Below are positions 15,521 to 23,089 of a stretch of 23,252 nucleotides of DNA, piece by piece. Below the pieces are notes generated by a model. It had not been told where the DNA came from, searched no databases, and saw only the letters and a program-made list of their open reading frames with translations. The translations under genes were made by a program, and so were the position numbers. The DNA comes from JBOHTO01 sp050733695 (GTDB lineage: Bacteria; Gemmatimonadota; Gemmatimonadetes; Gemmatimonadales; Gemmatimonadaceae), in NCBI GenBank assembly GCA_050733695.1, contig JBOHTO010000106.1:1-23252 (forward strand). The letters run 5' to 3'. Each line of letters starts with the position of its first letter. The stretch's first letter is position 1.

Positions 15521-16659
15521 GCGCCGAGCGCTTCCTTCATCTTCGCCCAGAATCCCTTGGCCCTGTGCTCGGGTGCGCTGTGCGCGAACCCGGTGAGCTG
15601 CCGCAGCAGCTCTGCCTCTTCTGCTCCGACGTCGGACGGTGTCCAGAGCTGAACGCGAACGTGCAGGTCACCTATGCCGCTGGCATTCACCCGCGGCAGA
15701 CCGCGACCGCGCAGATGGAAGACCTGGCCGCTCTGCGTGGCGGGGGGAATCCGCAGCGACACGGTTCCTTCGATCATCGGGATCTCGATGTCCGCGCCAA
15801 ACACGAGCTGCGGATACGAAACGAGTGCCTCCGTGTAGAGCTCCTCGCCATCGCGCTCGAAGCGGGGATCGTCGTCCACCTCGAAGAGAACGAGGACGTC
15901 GCCCCGCGCGCCGCCGCGCGGACCGGCGTTGCCCACGCCGCGCAGCGTCATGTACTGCCCGCTCGCGACTCCGGCCGGAATCCGCACTGCCACCTCCTGC
16001 GAACCGCGCGTGCGACCCTCGCCGCGACACTTGCGGCATGGCTCGCTGATGAGCACGCCTTCGCCACGACACGATGGGCAGGGCGCGACGCTCACGAACT
16101 GACCGAAGAAGGATCGCTGCGCCCTGCGCACGTCGCCGCTGCCGCCGCACGTGGGGCAGACCTCCGGCCTGGTTCCCGGTTCCGCGCCGGAGCCATCGCA
16201 GCGTTCGCACGGATCGAGCAGTTTCATCTCGAGCTTCCGCTCGACTCCCGTTGCCACCTCGGCGAGTGTGAGGCGAAGCGTGACACGGACGTCGGCACCG
16301 GAGCGACGGTCGGTGCCACCGCTCTGGCCGCGCCGTCCACCAAAGAGATCCTCGAGGCCGCTGAAGCCGCCGAAGTCGCGCATGAAGATGTTGAGCGCTT
16401 CGGACAGGTCGACGTGATGGAATCCGCCGCCACCGCCGCCACGCAACCCGGCCTCGCCGTAGCGATCGTAGACCGCCCGCTTCTGCGGATCGCGCAGCAC
16501 GTCGTACGCCTCGGTGATGGCCTTGAATTTCTCTCCCGACTCCGCGGAACCGTTGTTGCGATCCGGGTGCCAGGTCATCGCGAGCTTGCGATACGCCTTC
16601 TTTATCTCGTCGTCGGAAGCGGCGCGGGGAACGCCGAGTGTGCTGTAGAAGTCAGACAT
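15517..16659 (-). CDS. dnaJ: Molecular chaperone DnaJ (type I Hsp40)
   Basis: DnaJ stimulates the DnaK ATPase and delivers unfolded substrates. The 380-residue protein is a full class A J-protein: a J domain with HPD at 31-33, a Gly/Phe-rich segment (about 69-118), and four zinc-binding repeats with cysteine pairs at 151/154, 168/171, 194/197 and 208/211 (CxxCxGxG type). C-terminal substrate-binding domains follow. ATG 16659 is preferred because it begins SDFYSTLGV; a TTG nine bases upstream (16668) is in frame but less likely. The ribosome binding site is weak. It follows hrcA across a repeat-filled gap, and no dnaK or grpE is present in the window. Confidence 0.95.
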   Translation of the reverse strand: MSDFYSTLGVPRAASDDEIKKAYRKLAMTWHPDRNNGSAESGEKFKAITEAYDVLRDPQKRAVYDRYGEAGLRGGGGGGFHHVDLSEALNIFMRDFGGFSGLEDLFGGRRGQSGGTDRRSGADVRVTLRLTLAEVATGVERKLEMKLLDPCERCDGSGAEPGTRPEVCPTCGGSGDVRRAQRSFFGQFVSVAPCPSCRGEGVLISEPCRKCRGEGRTRGSQEVAVRIPAGVASGQYMTLRGVGNAGPRGGARGDVLVLFEVDDDPRFERDGEELYTEALVSYPQLVFGADIEIPMIEGTVSLRIPPATQSGQVFHLRGRGLPRVNASGIGDLHVRVQLWTPSDVGAEEAELLRQLTGFAHSAPEHRAKGFWAKMKEALGA

Positions 16660-16835
16660 GCCGTCCAATCGATTGCGGTGTGGAACATGGATTCCCGCTT
16701 TCGCGGAAATGACTGCACTGAAGGCGACGCGCCCGCGGGGTGTGCGTAACAGCTCTCGCGGGAATGACTACGGTCAAGACGATGCGCCCGCGCGACCTGC
16801 GAAACAGCACTCGCGGAAATGACAACCCCGGAAAT
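16660..16835. repeat. hrcA-dnaJ gap: palindromic repeat plus ~55-bp tandem duplication
   Basis: The palindrome-family copy TGGATTCCCGC...GCGGAAATGAC at 16688-16713 has one mismatch in its stem. Next come two imperfect direct copies of a ~55-bp segment (about 16717-16769 and 16770-16824), both running from GCGCCCGCG through AACAGC to TCGCGG(G/A)AATGAC. No open gene was seen. Together they separate hrcA from dnaJ by 176 bp. Confidence 0.75.
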
Positions 16836-17897
16836 CTAGTCGAGCAGGTCGCTCACGAGCTGCGACGTGTGCGTCACGAGGGAGATCACCTTCTCGTACG
16901 GCATGCGAGTGGGTCCGATCACGCCGATCACGCCGGTGAGCGATCCGGCCCGGTACTCCGCCGTCACCACCGTGAAGTTCTCGAGCCGCGGGTCGCCGTG
17001 CTCGTTGCCGATCGTGATCGAGAGCCCCGATGTCGCGCTGCGACGGCGAAGCAGGTCACCCAGATGCTCGCGCGTCTCCGTGAGCTCCATGAGCTTGCGC
17101 ATCCGCTCGCCGGTCGCGAACTCCGGCTGCTCGGCGAGAAGCGAGGGCTGACCCAGCAGCACGTGCTCATCCCTTCCACCGCTGCCCTGGCCAGGACCCA
17201 CGTCGAAGAGCTGATCGCCCTCCTGGATGAATATGTTCAGCAGCTCGCTGGTATCGGCGGCCGCGCCGGTATCGCGCAGCCTGGCACCCAGCGATGACCG
17301 CACGTCGCGAAGCGTGAGGCCGCTCAGACGCTCATTGAGCACGAGCGCAACCTCGGCCAGCGCCGACTCCGCCACCTCTCCCTTCACCTCGACGAAGATC
17401 GTCCTCACCACGCCACCGGCGAGCGTGATGACCATGAGCAGTCGGTCGCTCGAAAGCCGCAGAAGCTCGAGCCGCTGAAGGATCGTCTCGTCGAGGCGCG
17501 GGCCGAGCGCAACACCCAGCTCCTGGGTGAGAATGCCAAGGCTCTGGGCAGCACGACGCAGTATCGCCTCGATCGCGGACCCGCCGGCCGTGATCTCCTC
17601 CGCCAGCCGCTCGTGATCCGGCGTGGGTACCGGTAGCGGCGGGAGAAAGATGAGCGTGTCGACATAGAGCCGGTACGCCTTGTCGGTGGGAACTCGCCCC
17701 GCTGACGTGTGCGGGTGGAAGAGATAACCCTTCTCCTCCAGATCGCTCATGGTGTTGCGGATCGTCGCCGGCGAAACACCCAGCCCGGAGCGACGCGAAA
17801 GCGTGCGCGACCCGGCGGGCTCGGCGGTTTCCACATAGCTGCGGATCACCGCTTCGAGCACCCGCCGTTCCCGGTCGGAAAGCTCAAGTGGCGCCAT
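16836..17897 (-). CDS. hrcA: Heat-inducible transcription repressor HrcA
   Basis: HrcA represses chaperone operons by binding the CIRCE inverted repeat. The 353-residue product has the N-terminal winged helix (RERRVLEAVIRSYVETAEPAGSRTL..SPATIRNTMSDLEEKGYLFHPHTSAGRVPTDKAYRLYVD), the central GAF-like region, and the C-terminal signature GVIGVIGPTRMPYEKVI. The ATG lies 13 bp after the hemW stop with no clear Shine-Dalgarno sequence, so translation may be coupled to hemW. No CIRCE element (TTAGCACTC-N9-GAGTGCTAA) was seen near hrcA or dnaJ, so autoregulation here is not supported by the sequence. Confidence 0.95.
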   Translation of the reverse strand: MAPLELSDRERRVLEAVIRSYVETAEPAGSRTLSRRSGLGVSPATIRNTMSDLEEKGYLFHPHTSAGRVPTDKAYRLYVDTLIFLPPLPVPTPDHERLAEEITAGGSAIEAILRRAAQSLGILTQELGVALGPRLDETILQRLELLRLSSDRLLMVITLAGGVVRTIFVEVKGEVAESALAEVALVLNERLSGLTLRDVRSSLGARLRDTGAAADTSELLNIFIQEGDQLFDVGPGQGSGGRDEHVLLGQPSLLAEQPEFATGERMRKLMELTETREHLGDLLRRRSATSGLSITIGNEHGDPRLENFTVVTAEYRAGSLTGVIGVIGPTRMPYEKVISLVTHTSQLVSDLLD

Positions 17898-17910
17898 AAG
17901 TTCAAAGCTA

Positions 17911-19077
17911 CTAACGACTTCGGAATGCTGTCAAGTCGCCGGCCAGCGCGTCGAGACGGAGCCATCCGGTGGCCGTCAACCGCAGGCGACCGTCAGGGCC
18001 GATCTCGCCCCAACCTTCGGCGATCCACGGCTGCACCCGTTCGCGCTCGGTCGGGCGAAGCGACAGCCCTTCCGCGGTCCTGAGAGCGAGGTAGACCGCC
18101 TCCGCCTCGCGCTCGGGAGTCGTCAATCGCTCGGAGCCAGCCAGCGGATCGCTGCCCGACGCGAGCGCCGCCGCCCACTGCGTGTATTCGCGGATGTTCC
18201 AGCGCCGGAGTGCGCCATCGAACCCGTGCGCCGATGGGCCGATTCCCGCGTAGGGGACGAGCGACCAGTAGCTGTTGTTGTGACGCGAGCGCGCGCCCGG
18301 CCGGGCGAAGCTGGACACCTCGTAATGCTCGTAGCCCGCGTCTCGCAGCAGCGCGCACGCCGCGAGATACTCCGACGCGTATCGGTCTTCCTCCGCTTCC
18401 ACCGCCGCGCCGCGCTCGCGCCAGCGGGCCAGCGGCGTGCCCTGCTCGACGGTGAGACCGTACAGCGACAGGTGCGGCGGCTCCAGTCCGAGAGCCAGCT
18501 CGATGTCTCCCTGCCATGATCGCTCGATCTGATCCGGCAAGGCGAAGATGAGATCGAGCGACAGGTTCGCCATCCCGCCCTCCCTTGCGGCGGCGACGGC
18601 CGCGGCTATGCGATCGCTCGAATGCGTCCGGTGCATCCAGTCGAGCGCGGATGCGCTGAATGACTGCGCACCGATCGACAGGCGATTCACGCCGGCGGCG
18701 TGCCAGCGGCGCACGGAGTCGACAACTACATCGTCGGGATTCGCCTCCACCGTGACTTCGGCCCCGGGTTGCAGCTCGAAGTGAGCGAGCAGGAGATCGA
18801 GGAGACGCGCCACTCCATCGCCGCCGAGCAGCGATGGCGTTCCACCGCCCAAATACAGCGTGTCGATCGCTGCGGCGCGAACGCCACGCCCCGCCCCCAC
18901 ACCAGACGGCGAAGCCGGGAATCGGAGCGCGAGCTCGGCCGCGAGGGCACGCATGTAGTCTTCCACCGGAACGCGGGAGCGCACGGCGATCGCGAAGTCG
19001 CAGTAGGAACAACGCCGGGCGCAGAACGGAACGTGCACGTAGACGTGGCGGGGAGGCGAGGAGAGCGGGGCGTGCAC
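17911..19077 (-). CDS. hemW: Radical SAM heme chaperone HemW
   Basis: A 388-residue radical SAM protein with the iron-sulfur motif CARRCSYCDF (C19, C23, C26). The third cysteine is followed by Asp-Phe, not by a fourth Cys, which favours HemW (heme chaperone) over the coproporphyrinogen dehydrogenase HemN. Other family blocks are DTLYLGGGTPSLL, EVTVEANPDDV, NRLSIGAQSF, LSLDLIFALPDQ, LSLYGLTVEQGTPL, HNNSYW and GIGPSAHGF, plus a C-terminal HemN_C-like domain (LALRTAEGLSL). The start is GTG 19077, 7 bp after the Mur-ligase stop, with a GGATGA site. Adjacent hrcA is a frequent genomic partner. Confidence 0.93.
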   Translation of the reverse strand: MHAPLSSPPRHVYVHVPFCARRCSYCDFAIAVRSRVPVEDYMRALAAELALRFPASPSGVGAGRGVRAAAIDTLYLGGGTPSLLGGDGVARLLDLLLAHFELQPGAEVTVEANPDDVVVDSVRRWHAAGVNRLSIGAQSFSASALDWMHRTHSSDRIAAAVAAAREGGMANLSLDLIFALPDQIERSWQGDIELALGLEPPHLSLYGLTVEQGTPLARWRERGAAVEAEEDRYASEYLAACALLRDAGYEHYEVSSFARPGARSRHNNSYWSLVPYAGIGPSAHGFDGALRRWNIREYTQWAAALASGSDPLAGSERLTTPEREAEAVYLALRTAEGLSLRPTERERVQPWIAEGWGEIGPDGRLRLTATGWLRLDALAGDLTAFRSR

Positions 19078-19084
19078 GCGACCG

Positions 19085-20572
19085 TCATCCCCGGGCGCCG
19101 TTGCGGCCCGCTATCACCGCGCGTGCCATCTTCGCTCCCGCGTTCATCCCCTGCGCCCCGAGCAGAAGAACGAGGTCGCCATCGCGCGCGCGCGCAAGCG
19201 TCCGGCGGACGGCAGCGTCCAGGCGCGGCTCATAGTGGAACCCGGTCCCCGACTCGCGGAGCGTATCCAGCGTCGCCTCGCGCTCGCGCGTGGTCACGCG
19301 GTCGCGGTCTCCGCTCGCATCCTCGCTGGCCGTCACGGTCAGCGTGGCCCGCAGCGCCCGCGTCTCCTCGGCCAGCGCCCGGGCATTGCGCACGTTCACT
19401 CCGGCGTCGCGCGATCCGCGGATGGCGTACACGACGTGCAGCGATGTGTGCGCGATCGCGCGCACGGCATCGAAGACGGCTCGCACGCTCTCGGCGTTGC
19501 CGACGGTGTCGTCGAGTATCATCGGATCGCGTGTACGGATGATCTCCATCCGCCGCCGTATGGGTGGCATCGACGCTATCCCGGCCGCCGCGGACGCCGG
19601 CTCGGCGCCGGCGATCACCGCCATGGTCATCGCGAGCGTGGCGTTCAGCATCTGCTGGCGACCGAGCAGAGGTACGCGAACCAGCAGCTCTCCGCGGTCC
19701 ACCACGCTGCCGTCGAGGCACGCGAGCTCGTCACCGATCGTGAGGAGGAACTCCGACCCCTTCACGTCCGTGCCCATGAGCCGCGCACGTACGCGCGCGT
19801 CCGCTCTATCGGCGAGCGTGACGCCAACGATCGGCCGCCCGATGCCCGCCGCCATCGCTCGCGCACCAGCGTCGTCCATGTTGACGATCACCGGCGCCCG
19901 CGCCCCGAGGAGGTCGAAGAAACGCCGTTTGGTGGCGACGTAGTGCTCGGGCGTCGGGTGGAACTCGAGATGCTCGTCCGGCACGATGTTGGTGAGCGCG
20001 CCGAGATCGAACCGGAGGCCCGCGACCCGATCCAGGCGGAGACTGTGCGACGTGACTTCCATGACCGCTGCGCCAACGCCGTGCGAGACCATGCTGCGCA
20101 GCGCGCCGTGTATGGCAGGCGCCTCGGGCGTGGTCATTCCGGTCTGCACGACGCGTCCGCGGAAGCGTATTCCGAGCGAGCCTATTACACCCGTGCGGAT
20201 TCCTCCTCCACCGAGTGCGGCTTCGACCAGCAGCGCCGTGGAGGTCTTGCCGAGCGAGCCGGTGATCCCGAAAAGCGCCAGTTCGCGGGCCGGATTCCGG
20301 AAGAATGCGGCCGCCAGGGGAGCGAGGGCGGCTCGCGGGTCTCGAGTGACGATCGTCGCGGAGGCGGCCACAGGATGCGTTGCGCAGACAGCGGCCGCCC
20401 CGTGCGCGATCGCGTGGTCGATGAAGCGGGCGCCGTCCACGGTAGCGCCCGGGATCGCGACGAAGAGGAAACCCGGCCTGACGTCCCGCGAGTCGTGCGC
20501 GATGCCGGTGATCTCGGCGTCGTCGCCTCGCAGGGAGGCGCCGATGACGCGCGCGAGTTCGCTCAGGCGCAT
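19085..20572 (-). CDS. MurE-like Mur ligase family protein (divergent C-terminal domain)
   Basis: A 495-residue protein with the Mur ligase layout. The N-terminal domain (1-95) has the MurE pattern DSRDVRPGFLFVAIPGATVDGARFI. The P-loop is GITGSLGKTS (102-111) rather than the GTNGKT usual in MurE. The central domain is MurE-like: TTPEAPAIHGAL, VMEVTSHSLRLDRV, TNIVPDEHLEFHPTPEHYVATK (the last Lys being the expected carbamylated residue). The C-terminal domain departs from MurE after RRRME: the usual DYAHTPD is replaced by LDDTVGNAES, and no DNPR-type diaminopimelate motif is present. The frame runs 200 codons further upstream, but only through repeat DNA, so ATG 20572 (MRLSELARVIG) is chosen. 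It may be a true MurE variant or a paralogous amide ligase with another substrate; I lean to the latter. Confidence 0.8.
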   Translation of the reverse strand: MRLSELARVIGASLRGDDAEITGIAHDSRDVRPGFLFVAIPGATVDGARFIDHAIAHGAAAVCATHPVAASATIVTRDPRAALAPLAAAFFRNPARELALFGITGSLGKTSTALLVEAALGGGGIRTGVIGSLGIRFRGRVVQTGMTTPEAPAIHGALRSMVSHGVGAAVMEVTSHSLRLDRVAGLRFDLGALTNIVPDEHLEFHPTPEHYVATKRRFFDLLGARAPVIVNMDDAGARAMAAGIGRPIVGVTLADRADARVRARLMGTDVKGSEFLLTIGDELACLDGSVVDRGELLVRVPLLGRQQMLNATLAMTMAVIAGAEPASAAAGIASMPPIRRRMEIIRTRDPMILDDTVGNAESVRAVFDAVRAIAHTSLHVVYAIRGSRDAGVNVRNARALAEETRALRATLTVTASEDASGDRDRVTTREREATLDTLRESGTGFHYEPRLDAAVRRTLARARDGDLVLLLGAQGMNAGAKMARAVIAGRNGARG

Positions 20573-21021
20573 GGGTGGCTGGCTGGGGGTTCTCACGGCG
20601 GCGGCTTTGTGGTGGGTTGGGGTCTGCAAGGACGCAAATGGATTCCCGCGTTCGCGGGATTGACGATGTTGCAGGAGCGGTGTCGCAGCAGCGGTGTTGC
20701 GGGAATGACGACGTTGGGGGGTTCGAGGTCGCGAAATGACGACATCGCGGTGCGCGAGGTCGCGGGCGATACGGTGGAATATGGCGCACGCAAGGGTGGG
20801 GTGGGGAACGGCAAAATGGATTCCCGTTCGGGCGAATGACGATGTTGAGCCGCGTCTTGGGAATGACGATGCCCCCCGGGAGCCTGCGCTGCGGGAAGGA
20901 CGTAGCCCGCGGGGAGCCGCGTTGCGGGAAGGACGTAGCCCGCGGGAGCATGCGTCGCGGGCATGACGATGTTGAGCGATGTCGCGGGGATGAAGGCGAC
21001 GCGGCGCGAGGTCGCGGCGCG
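20573..21021. repeat. 449-bp dprA-murE gap built of palindromic repeat remnants
   Basis: This gene-free stretch holds many partial copies of the dispersed palindrome. A near-intact one lies at 20639-20663 (TGGATTCCCGCG-TT-CGCGGGA). Degenerate copies lie near 20699-20712, 20818-20845, 20858-20872 and 20955-20977; AATGACGATGTTGAGC at 20835-20850 recurs with one change at 20962-20977. A 23-bp segment is exactly duplicated with 33-bp spacing (20891-20913 and 20924-20946). Open minus-strand frames crossing it have the typical repeat translation (RERGNPF-type strings), not gene-like sequence. No promoter is convincing. Confidence 0.8.
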
Positions 21022-22086
21022 CTAGCGGCGGCGGATCTCGCCCGGAATGGCGCAGTCGATCGCGCCTGCCAGCTCGAGTTCCGTGATCGCAGCCAGGCAG
21101 CGCTGAGCCGGCAGCCCAGTGCGCAGCGACAGCAGGTCGGGCGTGGAGAAGCCGGAGGCCAGCGCACCCCATATCGCCCGCGCGTCCTCGCCGTCGGGCA
21201 GTCGCACGGGCGCGACCGGCGCCGGGGCAAACCCCGCGAGCGCGAGTGCGTCGTCGATGCTGGCGATCACCACGGCACCATCGCGCAGCAGTTCGTTCGA
21301 CCCCGCGCTCCGCGCCGAATCGATGGGACCCGGAACGGCGGCCACCGTGCGGCCCAGTTCAACGGCGTACGCCGCGGTGATGAGCGCACCGCTCCGCACG
21401 CCCGCCTCGACCACGATCGTCGAGCCGGCCAGCGCGGCGATGATCCTGTTGCGCATGGGGAAGGATCCCGGTGTAGCGCGCGCACCGGGAAGTGATTCGG
21501 CGAGGAGCAAGCCGTTGCGCGCGATCTGATCCTGCAGTGCACGGTGTGGCGCGGGGTACGCCACATCGATGCCGGTGCCGAGCACGGCTGCTGTTCGTCC
21601 GCATGCGGCGAGCGCCGATCGGTGCGCAACACCGTCGATCCCGCGCGCCATCCCGCTCACGACGCAGGCGCCAGCGCGCGCGAGCGCGCCGGCCAGATCG
21701 CGGGCGACGCGCTCGCCATAGGGCGTCGCATCGCGAGTGCCGACGATCGCGACAACGGGTGCAGCGATCGTCGCGAGATCACCCAGCGCGAACAGGATCG
21801 GGGGCGCGTCGCCGAGGTCGAGCAGACTGGCGGGATAGCCCTCCGACCCGGCGACAAGCACCGCGGCGCCGGAACACTCGGCGCTAACCAGGGCACTCTC
21901 TGCGTCCGCCAGGAGCTCGGCGCGAGCGGTCCCGCGAACGGTGGCATCGAAAGCGGGCAGCGCGGACCCGAATCGTGCAACCAGGTCGTGATACGTGGCG
22001 AGCCCGACGCCCGGCGCCATCGCGAGCGCCAGCGCGGCCCGCCGTTCGGCGTCAGGGGAAGTTGAGCTGAGCCTCGGCGCGGTCAC
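21022..22086 (-). CDS. dprA: DNA-processing protein DprA
   Basis: DprA loads RecA onto incoming single-stranded DNA during natural transformation. The 354-residue product has a small N-terminal helical region (AERRAALALAMAPGVGLATYHDLV), the Rossmann-like DprA/Smf core with VAIVGTRDATPYGE, VSGMARGIDGVAHRSAL at 143-159, LGTGIDVAYP, GSFPMRNRIIAALAGSTIVVEAGVRSGALITA from 207 and VPGPIDSARSAGSNELL, and a C-terminal winged-helix-like segment (about 300-354). The start is GTG 22086, 35 bp inside obgE; no later start would keep the N-terminal helix. Presence suggests DNA uptake or recombination capacity, though no com genes are in the window. Confidence 0.95.
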   Translation of the reverse strand: MTAPRLSSTSPDAERRAALALAMAPGVGLATYHDLVARFGSALPAFDATVRGTARAELLADAESALVSAECSGAAVLVAGSEGYPASLLDLGDAPPILFALGDLATIAAPVVAIVGTRDATPYGERVARDLAGALARAGACVVSGMARGIDGVAHRSALAACGRTAAVLGTGIDVAYPAPHRALQDQIARNGLLLAESLPGARATPGSFPMRNRIIAALAGSTIVVEAGVRSGALITAAYAVELGRTVAAVPGPIDSARSAGSNELLRDGAVVIASIDDALALAGFAPAPVAPVRLPDGEDARAIWGALASGFSTPDLLSLRTGLPAQRCLAAITELELAGAIDCAIPGEIRRR

Positions 22087-23089
22087 GCGACTGTCTCAGT
22101 TCCAGGAGCTGCGACCACCAGGCCGCCAGCAGGGAGTCGAGCCCGATGCGCGCCGGGGCGCTCACGGCAAACATCCCGAACGCGCCGGGCGCCTCGATCG
22201 GCGGAACGTATTCCTCGCCCATGAGGTCCATCTTCGTGAACACAACGCAGTGCGGCTTCGCGGCGAGCGCCGGGGAATGGGACTCGAGTTCGCGCCGCAG
22301 CGTGTCGTACTCCGCCTGCCAATCCATGGCGTCGATGGGGATGAGGATGGCGATCGCCCGCGTCCGCTCGATGTGCCGGAGGAAACGGAGGCCGAGTCCC
22401 TTCCCTTCGCTCGCGCCCTCGATGATGCCCGGCAGATCGGCCACGACAAAGGTGCGCATGTCGCTGAGCTGAACGACGCCGAGATTCGGCGACAGCGTCG
22501 TGAACGGATAGTCAGCTACCTTCGGCCGGGCGGCGCTGATCACCGAGAGCAGTGTACTCTTGCCGGCGTTCGGCTGGCCGACAAGACCGATGTCGGCTAT
22601 CAGCTTGAGCTCGAGCTCGATGGTCCGCGCCTCCCCCTCCTCGCCCGGCTGCCACTCGCGCGGCGACTGGTGCGTGGCAGTCGCGAAGAAGGCGTTCCCC
22701 TTCCCTCCTCGCCCGCCCGCCGCAACACGGATCACCTGCTCGTGTTCGAGTACTTCCCCGAGCATCTCGCCCGTCTCCGTGTCGCGAATCACCGTACCCG
22801 GCGGGACGGGAAGCACCACATCGCTCCCCGACCGGCCGGTCTTGTTCGAGCCCATGCCGTGCTCGCCGCGCTCGCCCGTCCAGCGGTCGCGATAGGTATA
22901 GTCGAGCAGGGTCGACATGTTGCTGTCCCCGCGAACGAGGACGTCCCCACCGCGCCCGCCGTCGCCTCCATCGGGCCCGCCCATGGGCACGCGGAACTCT
23001 CGGCGAAAGGAAGTGCACCCCGAGCCGCCCGTACCTGCCTCGACGCGGACGACGACGCCGTCGATGAAGGTCGAGCCGTCGCCGCTCAT
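22052..23089 (-). CDS. obgE: GTPase Obg
   Basis: Obg is an essential GTPase that acts in 50S subunit assembly and the stringent response. The 345-residue protein has the Gly-rich Obg fold (1-160; GGPDGGDGGRGGDV, GRGGKGNAFF) and the G domain with G1 GQPNAGKST at 171-179, switch DYPFTTLSPNLGVV, G3 DLPG at 218-221, G4 TKMD at 285-288 and G5 SAP near 310. It lacks the C-terminal OCT domain of some Obg proteins. ATG 23089 is preceded by a GGAGGG site that belongs to a (GGGGGA)n tract. The ATG also overlaps the stop of an open frame entering from the right. dprA starts within its 3' end. Confidence 0.96.
   Translation of the reverse strand: MSGDGSTFIDGVVVRVEAGTGGSGCTSFRREFRVPMGGPDGGDGGRGGDVLVRGDSNMSTLLDYTYRDRWTGERGEHGMGSNKTGRSGSDVVLPVPPGTVIRDTETGEMLGEVLEHEQVIRVAAGGRGGKGNAFFATATHQSPREWQPGEEGEARTIELELKLIADIGLVGQPNAGKSTLLSVISAARPKVADYPFTTLSPNLGVVQLSDMRTFVVADLPGIIEGASEGKGLGLRFLRHIERTRAIAILIPIDAMDWQAEYDTLRRELESHSPALAAKPHCVVFTKMDLMGEEYVPPIEAPGAFGMFAVSAPARIGLDSLLAAWWSQLLELRQSRDRAEAQLNFP

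Noticed and set aside
17890..17940. CIRCE operator upstream of hrcA
   Set aside because: The A/T-richer stretch lacks the TTAGCACTC inverted repeat.
20573..21172. N-terminal extension of the MurE-like protein to 695 residues
   Set aside because: The extension reads through repeat DNA and into dprA in the wrong frame; Mur ligase homology begins at ATG 20572.
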